Program-made: the position numbers and the translations under genes
Notes under the pieces: model-generated
Told to the model about the DNA's origin: nothing
The model's input: only the letters and a program-made list of their open reading frames with translations
The model's database searches: none
Shown here: positions 16,601-26,215 of the stretch, piece after piece
Numbering within the stretch: position 1 is the first letter of the stretch
Layout: each line of letters starts with the position of its first letter
Assembly (NCBI RefSeq): GCF_018130765.1
Contig: NZ_JAFCJZ010000002.1
Span: 310,001 to 374,000 of the forward strand
Origin: Bradyrhizobium iriomotense
GTDB lineage: Bacteria; Pseudomonadota; Alphaproteobacteria; Rhizobiales; Xanthobacteraceae
DNA length: 64,000 nucleotides
Direction of reading: 5' to 3'

Positions 16601-18870
16601 GCTTGAATCTCGTCGATGCGTTCCAGACAGCGTTCGCTGCCCGATCCACGATCCACGCGGAGGCCGATCGCCACGAATCTCGCGCGTCAGCCCTCGATTT
16701 GATCGTCACGACCAGTCAGCAGTTTGGTATTCAGCCCAGCCAGCCGGTGGCCTCTCTTCCGAAAGCCCTGCAGATGCAGACAGAGGCCAAGGTCCTCCGG
16801 CAGGAAATGGCCGCAGATGTCATGGCAACGAACGCCTGCGCGTCGATTGCTGCGGGATCTGAATTGGAGCGGGCTCGGCGTGTTCGAGCGACGACTCGCT
16901 TCGTCGTAGGTGTGCAGTCGAAGAAGCTCCCGCCTTCCGTCGCACGCTATCTCCTACAAGAAGGCTACGGCGACCGATCGTCCAGTTTGAAGCGAACCGC
17001 AGAGGATCTGAAGGCCGCGATCGCCGAAGTCGATCGAGCTGCCGCGGAGGCGGATGAACTCCTCAAGCTTCGACCCGAGGAATGGTGCGGCGGCCCCTGG
17101 AGAGCTGTGCCGATCCGGACGCTATTGCAAAAGTGCGAGCGAGCGTCTCAGGCTCCCGATGCTCTCGAAAAGCAAATCGCGTTGCTGTCGACGGAGCTCG
17201 AAGCCGCAAGCCTTGGTTTGAGTGACCTTATCCGTTGCTGGCCGACGGAAGGGCTACGCTACTCGGGCGTCGCCCTCGCCATCGAAGCCGCATTCTATCG
17301 CTCGGCTGCGGAGAAGCTCATGAGGGAGCATCCCGTCTTGACGCGGCATGCCGGGAACACTCACGAGCAGGTGCGCAAGCGGTTTCAGGACTTGGATCGC
17401 GAGATACTTCAACTGAATCGCAAGATGGTCGCGGCCCAGCTTCGCGCTCGGTCGATTCCTCCCGGTCGGCGCGCGGGCTCGACGCGCGACTACACCGACA
17501 ATGAGATGTTGACGCACCAAACCGGCCTGCAGCAGCCGCGGATCGCACTGCGCCGACTGTTCTCAAATGCAGGAAACGCCATCCGTGCGTACACGCCCTG
17601 CGTGATGATGAGCCCGATGTCTGTAGCGCAGTACCTCGAACCTGGCCGACATAGCTTCGATCTGCTCGTGATCGACGAGGCTTCACAGATGCGCCCCGAG
17701 GACGCGCTGGGCGCGATGCTGCGTTGCGGGCAGGCCGTCATCGTGGGGGATCCCGAACAATTGCCGCCCACGGACTTCTTCAGCGCGTCGGACGACCTGA
17801 GCGACGAAAAAGTCGAAGATGCTCCCGAAGAATCGATCCTAGAGCTCGGTCGTCGCTGCTGGCATCCGATGCGGATGCTGGAAGTTCACTATCGCTCGCG
17901 ACACCAAAGCCTGATCGCATATTCGAACCGCGAGTTCTATGGTGAGCGACTTCTGGTCTACCCCAGTCCGGTGCTCGATGATCCGGACTACGGAGTGTCG
18001 TGCCGAAAGATCGTCGGCGACTACGAGGTTGGCCAGGGAAGAAATCCCAAGGAAGCCCAAGCGATCGTGGCAGAAGCGGCGGAGCTGATGCGAACACGGG
18101 CCGATCGTTCGATCGGCATCGTCGCGATGAACCAAGCGCAGCGAGATCTCATCGAGACCTTGATGGACGATCGGGCCACTTCGGATCCCGACGTCCAGGC
18201 GTACCGTGAAAAGTGGGCCGACAGCCTGGAAGACTTTTTCGTCAAGAACCTCGAGAACGTGCAAGGCGACGAACGCGACGTCATATTGATTTCGACGGTC
18301 TACGGGCCCACGGCCGAGGGTGTCTTCCGGCAGAACTTCGGCCCTTTGAACCGAGCGTATGGTCATCGGCGACTCAACGTGCTGTTCACTCGAGCGAAGC
18401 GCAAACTCACGGTCTTCACTTCGCTCGACCCCGGTCGCATCGTGGCCGACGGAAATCGCCGCGGAGTTCGAGTTTTGAAGGAGTTCCTCGAATATGCGGA
18501 TCGCGGCACCTTTACACCAGGACGCGGTACCGGAGAGGAGCCCGGGAGCGATTTCGAGCGATGGTTCCTGTCGCGCCTGAAGGCGGCTAACTACGAAGCT
18601 CATCCCCAGGTCGGCGTGGCGGGGTACCGGATCGATATCGGTGTCGTGCACCCCAACAAGCCGGGCAGTTACATCCTGGGTGTGGAGTGCGACGGAGCGA
18701 CCTACCACTCCTCGAAGTCAGCGCGGGATCGCGACCGTCTGCGACAGGACGTCCTCGAAGGACTCAACTGGACGATCTACAGGATATGGTCGACCGATTG
18801 GTACCGAGACCCTGAGAGAGAGTTCGATCGATTGATCGAGCGCATCGAGCGGCTTAGAGTTCCCGCATGA
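13675..18870 (+). CDS. DUF4011-helicase-Vsr-like nuclease (Hhe-type) protein
   Basis: A 1731-residue protein with three parts. Residues about 25-250 match the DUF4011 pattern (REKLIDLSMRNTMLNFR, later ALYFAVGFLEWYE). An SF1 helicase follows, with Walker A QGPPGTGKSQ (about 412-421), a long helical insertion, Walker B LLVIDEASQM (about 1330-1339), VGDPEQLPPT, and VQGDERDVILIS plus LNVLFTRAKRKL. The last 110 residues are a Vsr/DUF559-like PD-(D/E)XK nuclease (SDFERWFLSRL, YRIDIGVVHP, VECDGATYH, LNWTIYRIWSTDWYRDP). This architecture corresponds to the DUF4011-helicase-Vsr antiviral proteins described as Hhe. It converges on the AddA-like gene with a 13-bp gap. Its cellular target is unknown. Confidence 0.85.
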   Translation: MTTFGQTNGNNSSRSTRSSEGISGIAELVREGVRKAREKLIDLSMRNTMLNFRHSETSAKHVRIVDEDLALLIAALASGKSLDVIPIPPVEQVPRDEETDDFRAALKTAKETDSDWLAAEDARRAAGNRRRTKDKVAERALRDRVRAKLGMLEWRVATDARARARELGIDPSYDLPPSKRSAQKHHADNTLQTLFFPDRLEPKLASIHSAARALQEDAGLSALYFAVGFLEWYEQDDSTDPSYAPLVLLPINMEKRIASGEYVYSIAGRDDDEASNVALREKLKRFAIDLPEYDPEAGIETYLSGVAARLTNKPRWKVRRFATVGLFSFARQAMWSDLDSARWPADSRPEAHELLGQVYGDVVGEHGDNVAAVYDVDHPELESQAPALVIEADASQLSAVIDATSGKNLVIQGPPGTGKSQAITNIIANALWHGKSVLFVSEKMAALKVVKDRLDHMGLGLYCLEVHSAKASKASVLKSIRERMETPRSAANVQEVESAREALRQARQRLTEYASLINSSAGATGLSVHQVLWGDSTRAGQEPAPPRPTTEFRFPEPLGIDRFKLAELVGLGKALDDWAMAMGAAAEPKHQPWRGVGNLNLNRFDRTRAVEVVAGWGAALRQLLQHVEALAGATSWDGLNSPADASAAATIVSDLPTPAVDVEEKLLTLASGESARKSLDDWVDRCLRAHDLELQVDGICSKQALETNSEGVGTLFERAKALEVATLSVDAISTNLEAARQSAARLDSLVRLMADLLSAASRDPNAPSDVKSEAMAAGYLLVVPKIRQDNLRYRSQALTAEAAIDDLGTAHELAGEVKSAAAEASFSEQATTRLADSIPSVAELRRAAGTFRSTGFFGKIFGGEWRAARAVCRQTFPDEPQLPPVDAAKRLIAAALWKDRLHRLEECAEAKAAAGRHWKGAETPFERLIEVSEWMRSVQKVTPPGESGSRELRRLAFEGGPDEFAMLVRFAEAAGSLNLVDAFQTAFAARSTIHAEADRHESRASALDLIVTTSQQFGIQPSQPVASLPKALQMQTEAKVLRQEMAADVMATNACASIAAGSELERARRVRATTRFVVGVQSKKLPPSVARYLLQEGYGDRSSSLKRTAEDLKAAIAEVDRAAAEADELLKLRPEEWCGGPWRAVPIRTLLQKCERASQAPDALEKQIALLSTELEAASLGLSDLIRCWPTEGLRYSGVALAIEAAFYRSAAEKLMREHPVLTRHAGNTHEQVRKRFQDLDREILQLNRKMVAAQLRARSIPPGRRAGSTRDYTDNEMLTHQTGLQQPRIALRRLFSNAGNAIRAYTPCVMMSPMSVAQYLEPGRHSFDLLVIDEASQMRPEDALGAMLRCGQAVIVGDPEQLPPTDFFSASDDLSDEKVEDAPEESILELGRRCWHPMRMLEVHYRSRHQSLIAYSNREFYGERLLVYPSPVLDDPDYGVSCRKIVGDYEVGQGRNPKEAQAIVAEAAELMRTRADRSIGIVAMNQAQRDLIETLMDDRATSDPDVQAYREKWADSLEDFFVKNLENVQGDERDVILISTVYGPTAEGVFRQNFGPLNRAYGHRRLNVLFTRAKRKLTVFTSLDPGRIVADGNRRGVRVLKEFLEYADRGTFTPGRGTGEEPGSDFERWFLSRLKAANYEAHPQVGVAGYRIDIGVVHPNKPGSYILGVECDGATYHSSKSARDRDRLRQDVLEGLNWTIYRIWSTDWYRDPEREFDRLIERIERLRVPA

Positions 18871-18883
18871 AAGTTCGGGCATC

Positions 18884-21800
18884 CTACGGGGCAATGGTAA
18901 TCCAATCGAGGTGGCCTATCGTCATATAGACGACAGCACCTTTTCGAGCTCCGATCGCGCGAAGATATTGCGCGAGCTGCTGTCTGTAAGCCGAGCGATT
19001 GGCGTCGTCAGGCGCGATATCGCTTTTCCAGTCGAAGGCAACGATGTCGCCATCCTTAGTTTGCGCCATCGCATCAGCGCGACCCGCGATCAAGTCGTAC
19101 GCGCTTGTTGTGGTCGTGGCATGAATCGGAACTTCCGCGACGAGTCGACTACGATACGGTTCAATCTCCGGGAGGCGCAGAGTGGCGAGCGCGGTGGTCG
19201 CCAGTTCGACCGCTTCGATCGCAGCGTCGGACGACGACAGTGAAAGCAATTGGTCGTACAATAACGCTGCTCTCGCGCTTGCTGCTTCAAGGTCTTCCGG
19301 GAGCTCGCCGGTGATCAGCTCCTCCATTAATTTGTGCAGAAGAATGCCGCGAACACGTCCTCCTTCGAGTTCGATCGTCAGGCGAAGCGGTTCATCGGCG
19401 TCGATCGCCGACGGAAGAATATCGGCGATCTCGTCGGGATCGCCGTCGCTCGGAGCGATCCAACGGGTCCGTGGCGTGCTCTCCAACCGCGATTGCTCCT
19501 CGGCGAAGATTTCTGCGCTCTGCAAATTGTCTGTCGTGACCGGCGGTACCGTCGCGGCGCGAGATAGGCGCGATGTGTTCAGCTCGGGAATCGTGTCCAG
19601 CCTGAAGTCCAGGAGCTTCGCCCAAGAAGCGTCGTTGCTCCAGGTGAAGTCCGGTATGATCAGGGATTCCATCGCGCGCGTACACGCGACGTAGAGCAGG
19701 CGGAGGTTCTCGTTGCGCTTCTCCGTCTCCTCGGCCAGCAAGGCGTCTCCGAGACTAGGCGGCACGACTTGCCCTAAAGACCAATGCAGACTCTCGTCGG
19801 ACCGGCGGTAGACGAACGTTTCGGCGCGGCGGGGCATCGACGCACGATTGATCGGTATGACGACCGGCCACTCGAGCCCCTTGCTGCTGTGGACGGTGAC
19901 GATCTCGATAGACTGTCCGTCCGCCTCGACCATTCCTTCCGGCGAAGCCTGCCCACGCGACCACTCGTCGTCGATGTCCCTGGCGAACTGAACGAAGCCC
20001 CGGACGCGATAGCGGCGCGCCCGTTCGACCAGCCCATCGATGTTCGCGAGCGATCGGGCGGCTTGGTCGGCGCTGCGGGCCGCAACGATGCCGCGAACCC
20101 GCAGCCGTTCGATAGCCTCGGCGAGGATCAGGGCGGGCGTCGTGCCATTGACCCGGATGCGGAGATCGCGGAGCACGGTCAGCACGTCCCGTGCGACCGG
20201 ATGTTCGATCGTGCTCGGGTCGGTCCGCAGGGAAAGCCCGACGATTCCTTCTCGATTATCCGCTGCCGGCAGGCCCGCAGTTATGTCGAGCAGTTCTTGT
20301 TCGGTGAGACCGACCAGAGGCCCGCGCAGCAGTGCCCCGAGCGCTAAAGTATCGCGAGGGTCCGCTAAGGCCCGGATCAAGGCCACCAGATCCTGCGCTT
20401 CCTGCCGCTTGAACAGGTTCTTGCCCGCCTGCGACGCGAAAGGCAGGCCGGCTTCCTCCAATGCCCTTTCGTATCTCCAAAGATCGGTCGAGACGGGCGC
20501 GAGCAAGGCAATGTCGCCAGGACCGAGGCGCCTCGTCTCGCCGTCGTTGAGCTTCACTTCGACGTTGCCGATCAGTCGGCAACAGACCTCGGCGACGACG
20601 CGAGCTTCCTCGTCTCGCGCGCCGTCGACGCGCGTCTCGGGCGGAAGCTGCACCGACACCTTTGCAACGCACGGCAAGCCAGGCGTGGTATCGGTCCGCG
20701 TGCTACGAAGAGCGACGTAACCAGCTTCCTGGGAGGACAGCCGCTCTTCGAAACAACTGTTGATGTGGTCGAGAATCTGCCCCCGGGAGCGGAAGTTCGC
20801 CGTGATATGCAGGACGTTGTCCGGAAACTGCGCCTCGACGGCCCGTCGTACCGTTAGATAGGTCGCGAGATCCGCACCTCTGAAGCGATAGATAGCCTGT
20901 TTGGGGTCTCCGACGAGGAAGAGGCACCCCGGCCGCAACGATCTTTGGTGCCATGTCGGCGAGTGGCCCTCCAATCCGCACAGCAAGAACAAGGTCTCGG
21001 CTTGTGTCGGATCCGTATCCTGAAATTCGTCGACGAGGAGCCGGGAAAACCGCTCGGCGGCGCTACTTCGGACGAGCGGATGGTCGCGAAGCACGTCGCG
21101 ACACGTGAACAGGAGGTCGTCGAAATCCAACACCGCGGCGCTTCGTTTGAACGCCGCGTACCCGTCGAGCACCTCGTCGACCTCCGCGGAGAACGTTCCG
21201 ATGATCGCGGTCGCGACGCGGCCCATCAGCGCGCTATAGGCGTTCCGGCACCGCGCATAGTGTTCCTCTGCCTCGTCCGCCAGGCGATCGCCCGCTTCGC
21301 GTCCGGAAATCTTTCGCCAGATCGAGCGCCGCTTGTAGTCGCGCAAGTCGAAAGAGTTCTTGCGCATGATCGGCAGCCAGGTCGGGTGCGCCAACGTCCA
21401 GAGCTTTTCGAAGTCCGGCAGAGGGTCGAAGCCGCCCCGAAAGTGCGCGACCAACGTCTCAAGAGCGACAATGTCAGGGTCCGCCTCCGGCGTCACATCG
21501 ACGTGGTCGCACCATCGGCGTAATTCCCGGACAGCTTCCGTGAATTCGAGGTCTGCGTTCGGATCCAGATCGGAGGGGAGGGGCCGCGCGGTGCGATAAC
21601 GCCGACGGAATCGCGCGAAGTTCCGCAGGAGCTCCTCGGCGCCAATAGGGTCTCTCCGCGCGATGGCGGCGATCGGATCATCGGCCGCGGCAGTCGTGGC
21701 ATCGAGGCGAGCGCGAAACCATCCGTCGAAGATCGCGTCGAAGGCAAAGTCGGCCTGGTCGCCGTCCAGAACCTCGGCGCCGGGGTCTATAGCCGCTTCC

Positions 21801-22186
21801 ACGGAGTAGGTCCGCAGCAGGTCGTGACAAAAGGAGTGAATCGTGCCGCACGTCAACTCGTCGAGCCGTTCGGAAGCTGCCCGCAGCGCCGCCCTCTGTT
21901 CCGTCGAAGGTCCGTCCGGTAGGGCAAGCCGGAGTTCGTAGGGAACGCTTCCTGAAAGGACGCTGTCCAGATACCAGGCGATGCGTTGGCGCAGCTCGCC
22001 GGCCGCAAGCTCGGTAAAGGTGATGGCGGCGATCGATCGGGGAGCCGTGCCGGAGGCAAGTAGCATGACAACGCGGCCGGCCAGGAGGGACGTCTTGCCG
22101 GTACCGGCGGCTGACTCGACCAGTAGACACGAATCCAGCTCGGTGAGCGCCCGCTGGCGCGCGACTTCGTCGACCGCACCCGTCAT
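18884..22186 (-). CDS. AddA/UvrD-like helicase-nuclease
   Basis: A 1100-residue SF1A helicase-nuclease resembling AddA or RecB. Motifs in order are Walker A SAAGTGKT (25-32), FTELAAGELRQRI, IHSFCHDLLRTY, Walker B LLVDEFQDTDPTQ, VGDPKQAIYRFRGAD, NFRS, IVTVHSSKGLEWPVVIP and LLYVACTRA. At the C-terminus are RGILLHKLMEEL and VAFDWKSD followed by QLAQYL, a complete RecB-type nuclease site. The ATG at 22186 is fixed by a 4-bp ATGA overlap with the upstream AddB-like gene; the longer frame upstream is a shadow of that gene. The pair would unwind and cut DNA ends. Chromosomal AddAB is normally elsewhere, so this is a divergent cargo copy, possibly antiviral. Confidence 0.88.
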   Translation of the reverse strand: MTGAVDEVARQRALTELDSCLLVESAAGTGKTSLLAGRVVMLLASGTAPRSIAAITFTELAAGELRQRIAWYLDSVLSGSVPYELRLALPDGPSTEQRAALRAASERLDELTCGTIHSFCHDLLRTYSVEAAIDPGAEVLDGDQADFAFDAIFDGWFRARLDATTAAADDPIAAIARRDPIGAEELLRNFARFRRRYRTARPLPSDLDPNADLEFTEAVRELRRWCDHVDVTPEADPDIVALETLVAHFRGGFDPLPDFEKLWTLAHPTWLPIMRKNSFDLRDYKRRSIWRKISGREAGDRLADEAEEHYARCRNAYSALMGRVATAIIGTFSAEVDEVLDGYAAFKRSAAVLDFDDLLFTCRDVLRDHPLVRSSAAERFSRLLVDEFQDTDPTQAETLFLLCGLEGHSPTWHQRSLRPGCLFLVGDPKQAIYRFRGADLATYLTVRRAVEAQFPDNVLHITANFRSRGQILDHINSCFEERLSSQEAGYVALRSTRTDTTPGLPCVAKVSVQLPPETRVDGARDEEARVVAEVCCRLIGNVEVKLNDGETRRLGPGDIALLAPVSTDLWRYERALEEAGLPFASQAGKNLFKRQEAQDLVALIRALADPRDTLALGALLRGPLVGLTEQELLDITAGLPAADNREGIVGLSLRTDPSTIEHPVARDVLTVLRDLRIRVNGTTPALILAEAIERLRVRGIVAARSADQAARSLANIDGLVERARRYRVRGFVQFARDIDDEWSRGQASPEGMVEADGQSIEIVTVHSSKGLEWPVVIPINRASMPRRAETFVYRRSDESLHWSLGQVVPPSLGDALLAEETEKRNENLRLLYVACTRAMESLIIPDFTWSNDASWAKLLDFRLDTIPELNTSRLSRAATVPPVTTDNLQSAEIFAEEQSRLESTPRTRWIAPSDGDPDEIADILPSAIDADEPLRLTIELEGGRVRGILLHKLMEELITGELPEDLEAASARAALLYDQLLSLSSSDAAIEAVELATTALATLRLPEIEPYRSRLVAEVPIHATTTTSAYDLIAGRADAMAQTKDGDIVAFDWKSDIAPDDANRSAYRQQLAQYLRAIGARKGAVVYMTIGHLDWITIAP

Positions 22187-24846
22187 GGCGCGCTCCAGAA
22201 ACGCGCGAGACCCTCGCTCGCCCTGTTGTAGGCGATGAGTTTGCGCCGTCCGTAGCCTGGAGACGCCGGAAGTGCCAATCGCAGTTCGTTCGACGCGTCG
22301 AACGACGACCGCCCATGGAAGGCCGTGCCGCGCCTGAGCATCGCGACCGCCGCGTTCACGAAGTCCGCGATCTGTCCAATGGCCGCGTCGAGATCGTGAA
22401 GTCTGAGCACCAACGTCTCGCCGCCGAGATAGAGCAGTCTTGCGACAACCTGCGAATCCTCCGTCAGCAACTGACGGCAGGCGAGCGCGTACAAGGTTCG
22501 TTGCAATTCGGCGCCGCCTCCGATCACGATGCGACCGGGGTTTTTGGGAGGCGCGCTCGTCTTGTAGTCGGTGACGCGGACCGCCGAATGATCGCTTCGC
22601 AAGTCCACGCGGTCGATCGCTCCGCGCAAAGAGATCGGCGTTCCCGGCACGGCGACTGGAATTGTTGGATCCCAGGGGAGCTCCCGCTCGATGACGAGTT
22701 CTTCGGATTGGCCGAAGGGAACTTCGGTCCAACTGCGCGTACCGGCATCGGAGATTTCCTTGCGCAACAAGCCCACTGAGGCCATCGAAGCCGCGAAGTC
22801 GACCGTGTTGGCCCACAGGAGGAGCGGAGGCACTTGTTCCTGTAAAGGCCAGCTTTCCCGCACGGTGCGCACGGCGTCCTGCAGGGCGGCTTCGATCTCC
22901 TCGTCTGACGCGCGGGCGTAGCCAGGCCAAGGCTCGAGCGCGTCGACCGCTCGCCGCAGCAATTCGTGGACCAGCTTGCCGAACTCTTCGGGCGCTATCG
23001 TGAGCGGCTGCTCGCGATCGCGAGGCACTCTCCATCCGAGCCCATAGCGCCAGACGAAGCCGAGAGGATCCCGCAGCAACAGCCGCAACGACGTCGGGGA
23101 CTGCACTCGGTCGATGGCCTTCAGAACGACCGGATGGTCGGCGCCGAACAGTCCGTCGTGTGGCGTCAGCCGCCCGAGATGCCAATTGCGCCAGCACAGA
23201 TCCGCGGATGCCATTCCTCCGTCCTTCGCAGCGTCGTTCGGGCGAGCCATCAGGCGGTCCGACTGGCTCCAGGCATGTTCGGGCACGCGGGCCCGCGACA
23301 GCGATATCTCCGGGACATCCTGCAACAGTGGACTGCGTCCGACCCTGGCACCCTGCGCGCTTCGGCGGCTGCGCGACAGCACGACGCCGCCGGACGCACT
23401 TTCGAGAATGACTTGGAAATGCCTGCGATCCGCCCGAGCGATCGGATCGACGTCCAGCAAGGTCGAGGAGAGCACGTGATCGGGCACGATGGAATCGTCG
23501 CCGGCGCGCCGGGGCCAGCTCCGGTCCGTCAGTCCGAGCAGACGGACGTGCGCGCGCGGCGCAGCCGCGAGTTCACGCGCCGAGCACCAGACGATCGAAT
23601 CGGTGGGATCGTTTTCGGATGCGAACCGGGCATTAGCCAGGGAAAGTTCGATTGCCTCGGCCGGCGCGCTTCGCAGGGCCGCTCCCCAAAGCTGCAGCGC
23701 GCGCCCGCGCAGAAAATGTTTCGCCGCCTCCTGCGCTGCGGAAACGCCCGTGGCCAGCATGCCGAGAAGTGGCAGGATCGCCTCGACGCCGGCCAAGGAG
23801 GTATCCTTCAGTGTCGCGGCGGATATCGCGCGCCGCCAATCGTCGACCCGGGCCAACGTCGCGCCACGTGGAAGGGATCCGAGCCATCGCTCGGGAAGGG
23901 CGTCGAGCGAACCTTGTCCTCGGCACAGCGAAACGAGGCGTCGCATGCGCTGCTGGTTTAAGCCGTGCAGCAGGATGTCCGCGAGCGCCGCGCATCGTTG
24001 GCCGTCGCGCGTCGAGAGGGCTGGAATCCCGTGAGCGAAATGCAGTCTCAACCCGGCGTCGGCAGCCAGCGCGCAAAAATGGTCGTCCCACGCGATGGTG
24101 CCGGCCGAAGCGATCGCGATTTCGTCCGGCCTCGCGGTCCCGGAGACGATCAGCCGGCGCGCCCAGCGAAGCGCCTCGACGACTTCATGATGCGGATCGG
24201 CGCAGGACACTGCCGCGATGGTGGATCGCCGATTGGAGGTCGGCGCTCGGACAACGGTCCCCGCGAACCACTCGGTTTCGGCATGTTCGGGGGCGCGCCA
24301 TTCGACCGGAACCTCATTCGCGAGCGCGTCGATCAGAGGACGCCAGACAGGTGCGACGAACGAAAGACCTTCGATGGTCACCGGACCGATCGTGCGTGCC
24401 GCGTATCGGATTCGTGCGAGTGCTCCGTTACGCAGATCGCGCGGAATCAGCATTGCTGACGGTAAATCATTTCGAACACGCTGTTCGATCAATCCCAAGT
24501 CGTTAAGCCGAGCATTTTCCGCGTGGGCTTCCGCGCGCAGATCGACGTCGGCATCCCACAGCTCGCGCAAACTCCGCGACACCGCTCGGGCCATGCCCGG
24601 AAGGTGCCGAACGCGCTCTAACTCCGCGAAGCGACTCTCCGCGAGCGCATCTTGGACGGTGAGGTCGAGTCGTTCTGACGAGAGCGGAGTCGAGAAGCCG
24701 CCCGCGAGTCGTGCGGCAAGCTGCGGTAGCGTCCAGATCTGGACGCCGCATTCGTTCCTGCGAGCAGCGACAGCGCGCCGCATCCGAAGAGCGAGCCGGT
24801 TCCCGACAACAGAAGTGCGGAGTTCGAACATGATAACGAGTCGCAT
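22183..24846 (-). CDS. AddB-like PD-(D/E)XK nuclease subunit
   Basis: A protein of about 887 residues that pairs with the AddA-like gene through an ATGA overlap. The N-terminus (CGVQIWTLPQLAARLAGGF) and helicase-like fold without a Walker A motif resemble AddB. The C-terminal third carries LRGAIDRVDLRSDHSAVRVT followed by DYKTSAPP and ELQRTLYALAC, the GxxDRxD...DYK...Q signature of RecB-family nucleases. The four iron-sulfur cysteines of typical AddB were not seen. Of three in-frame starts, the ATG at 24846 is preferred over a TTG at 24873 and an ATG at 24831. The gene lies 149 bp downstream of the SRAP gene on the same strand, with an inverted repeat (CCGAAAA...TTTTCGG) near 24896-24915, so it may belong to the LexA-controlled block. 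Confidence 0.82.
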   Translation of the reverse strand: MRLVIMFELRTSVVGNRLALRMRRAVAARRNECGVQIWTLPQLAARLAGGFSTPLSSERLDLTVQDALAESRFAELERVRHLPGMARAVSRSLRELWDADVDLRAEAHAENARLNDLGLIEQRVRNDLPSAMLIPRDLRNGALARIRYAARTIGPVTIEGLSFVAPVWRPLIDALANEVPVEWRAPEHAETEWFAGTVVRAPTSNRRSTIAAVSCADPHHEVVEALRWARRLIVSGTARPDEIAIASAGTIAWDDHFCALAADAGLRLHFAHGIPALSTRDGQRCAALADILLHGLNQQRMRRLVSLCRGQGSLDALPERWLGSLPRGATLARVDDWRRAISAATLKDTSLAGVEAILPLLGMLATGVSAAQEAAKHFLRGRALQLWGAALRSAPAEAIELSLANARFASENDPTDSIVWCSARELAAAPRAHVRLLGLTDRSWPRRAGDDSIVPDHVLSSTLLDVDPIARADRRHFQVILESASGGVVLSRSRRSAQGARVGRSPLLQDVPEISLSRARVPEHAWSQSDRLMARPNDAAKDGGMASADLCWRNWHLGRLTPHDGLFGADHPVVLKAIDRVQSPTSLRLLLRDPLGFVWRYGLGWRVPRDREQPLTIAPEEFGKLVHELLRRAVDALEPWPGYARASDEEIEAALQDAVRTVRESWPLQEQVPPLLLWANTVDFAASMASVGLLRKEISDAGTRSWTEVPFGQSEELVIERELPWDPTIPVAVPGTPISLRGAIDRVDLRSDHSAVRVTDYKTSAPPKNPGRIVIGGGAELQRTLYALACRQLLTEDSQVVARLLYLGGETLVLRLHDLDAAIGQIADFVNAAVAMLRRGTAFHGRSSFDASNELRLALPASPGYGRRKLIAYNRASEGLARFWSAP

Positions 24847-24995
24847 CCCATCTGAAACAATGCGCGCTGGCAACAGCTAGAACGTTGACGGTACCGAAAA
24901 GCGACCTTTTCGGCGAGAAGCCGACAGCGGCGATGAAGCTGAAGAATGTCCCGCTCATCCATCCGGACGTCATGCCTCGATCTTGACCGGCTAAT

Positions 24996-25730
24996 TCAGG
25001 TCGCAGCCGCCGGCGAAGGATCTTCCTTTTCGCCCGTCGCGACAACCTGTAGTGCGCCGTCGGGGAGGGGACGCTGCAGCGCCTTGGCCTCGTCCCATGG
25101 AGCGCGCATCCACGTGTCGTACTCGTCGGCGGTGGTGAGGATCACCGGCATCGCCTTCGGATGGACACGCTTCACCTCCGCGTTTGGATCGCAGGTCAAG
25201 AAGCCGAAGACATCCGTGGTGATCTCGCCTTCCTTCGCCTTTCGCACACTGGTCCAGTTCGTCCAGATGCCGGCGAAAGCGGCCAGCGGGCGAGACTCAT
25301 CGAGGGCGAACCAGACAGGCACCTTCTTGCCGTCGATCGCGTCATATTCCGAGAACGAGGTGAGAGGCACAAGGCAACGATTGTCCGGACCGAGCCACCG
25401 CTTCCAGTGACCGCTACTAGTATTGCGGATATTCGTTGTCCCGCTGTCCGGCTCCAGCCGCAACAGCTCCTTGAAATCAACCGTCTTTCCCTTCGCCTCC
25501 AGCTTCTCGGCCCGCTTCTTCGTTGCGTCCATCAGGGCTTTCGATGAGGACGGCATGCCCCATCGCGCCATGACGATCTCGCGAGCGCCGGCCGCATTCC
25601 AGACGATCGGTGCCGGGTAGTCCGGGAAGATGCCGGGCATACTTGGCAAGTTGCCGACGCTACTCTTGAGGGCTCCGAACAATCGCCGGATCGCGTCGAC
25701 GTTCTTGGTCATGCTGTAGAGGTTGCACAT
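24996..25730 (-). CDS. SOS response-associated peptidase (SRAP/HMCES-YedK)
   Basis: A 244-residue SRAP protein. The N-terminal MCNLYS exposes the catalytic Cys2 that forms a thiazolidine crosslink with abasic sites in single-stranded DNA, protecting the lesion. Supporting segments are [38 protein letters not shown] and, near the end, [19 protein letters not shown], in which the conserved His is present. The variant FSEYD in place of the usual FYEW is seen in some rhizobial SRAPs. It is the third gene of a tight minus-strand block: the previous gene ends 1 bp before its ATG. A LexA box lies upstream of the first gene, which fits the SOS association of this family. Confidence 0.93.
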   Translation of the reverse strand: MCNLYSMTKNVDAIRRLFGALKSSVGNLPSMPGIFPDYPAPIVWNAAGAREIVMARWGMPSSSKALMDATKKRAEKLEAKGKTVDFKELLRLEPDSGTTNIRNTSSGHWKRWLGPDNRCLVPLTSFSEYDAIDGKKVPVWFALDESRPLAAFAGIWTNWTSVRKAKEGEITTDVFGFLTCDPNAEVKRVHPKAMPVILTTADEYDTWMRAPWDEAKALQRPLPDGALQVVATGEKEDPSPAAAT

Positions 25731-25731
25731 C

Positions 25732-26181
25732 TCAGGTCTCCGGAGCGGCCTGGTGGGCTCGTGGCGTCAATTGCAGGAGGGTGGCGGCGGGACGGCGGCC
25801 GGCCTTAGCACATTTGCTGCATCGAAGTCTGCCCGCGAGGTCATGGACCGCCGTCGTGGGCGGATGGCGCAGCGCAGCCATGTCGACTTCCCGCTTCGCC
25901 TTGCATCTCGAGCATTCAATCTCGAGCCAGCCGTAGCCGCCGTTGATGGCCTGATCGATCGTCGGTGAGGGATCGATCGGGCCGCCGTTCGACCACATGC
26001 GCTCGTTCCAGCTTTCCGCAAGAAGCTTGTCGGCCTCGCGGATCAGCGCTTCCCCTTTGGATCGGGCTACGGCGGATTGCGCTGCCAGGATGGTCGTCAT
26101 CGCGCGTGCGCGGCCGAGCTCCTTCGCGAGTGCCTTGCGATCGCCGCCGCTTAAAGGCGTTGGGTGATAGCGAGGGGCCAT
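25732..26181 (-). CDS. Small zinc-ribbon protein in SRAP operon
   Basis: A 149-residue protein with two CxxC pairs in its second half ([12 protein letters not shown] and [11 protein letters not shown]), giving a probable zinc ribbon. The first half is helical ([20 protein letters not shown], then [14 protein letters not shown]). The segment [20 protein letters not shown] resembles the companion upstream protein (VSCRRCGRIVEIQKADATRL), so the two are probably related. The start ATG at 26181 has AGGA 8 bp upstream. The stop is 1 bp before the SRAP start, so translation is probably coupled. A role in DNA damage handling is inferred from the operon. Confidence 0.75.
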   Translation of the reverse strand: MAPRYHPTPLSGGDRKALAKELGRARAMTTILAAQSAVARSKGEALIREADKLLAESWNERMWSNGGPIDPSPTIDQAINGGYGWLEIECSRCKAKREVDMAALRHPPTTAVHDLAGRLRCSKCAKAGRRPAATLLQLTPRAHQAAPET

Positions 26182-26215
26182 CCGGATATCCTAGGGTCAG
26201 GCATCGCCAGCGCGG

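Noticed and set aside
18884..23197. Reading the AddA-like gene as a 1437-residue protein
   Set aside because: The N-terminal 337 codons are antisense-free but out-of-phase shadow of the AddB-like gene and Arg/Ser-rich. The ATGA overlap at 22183-22186 fixes the start.
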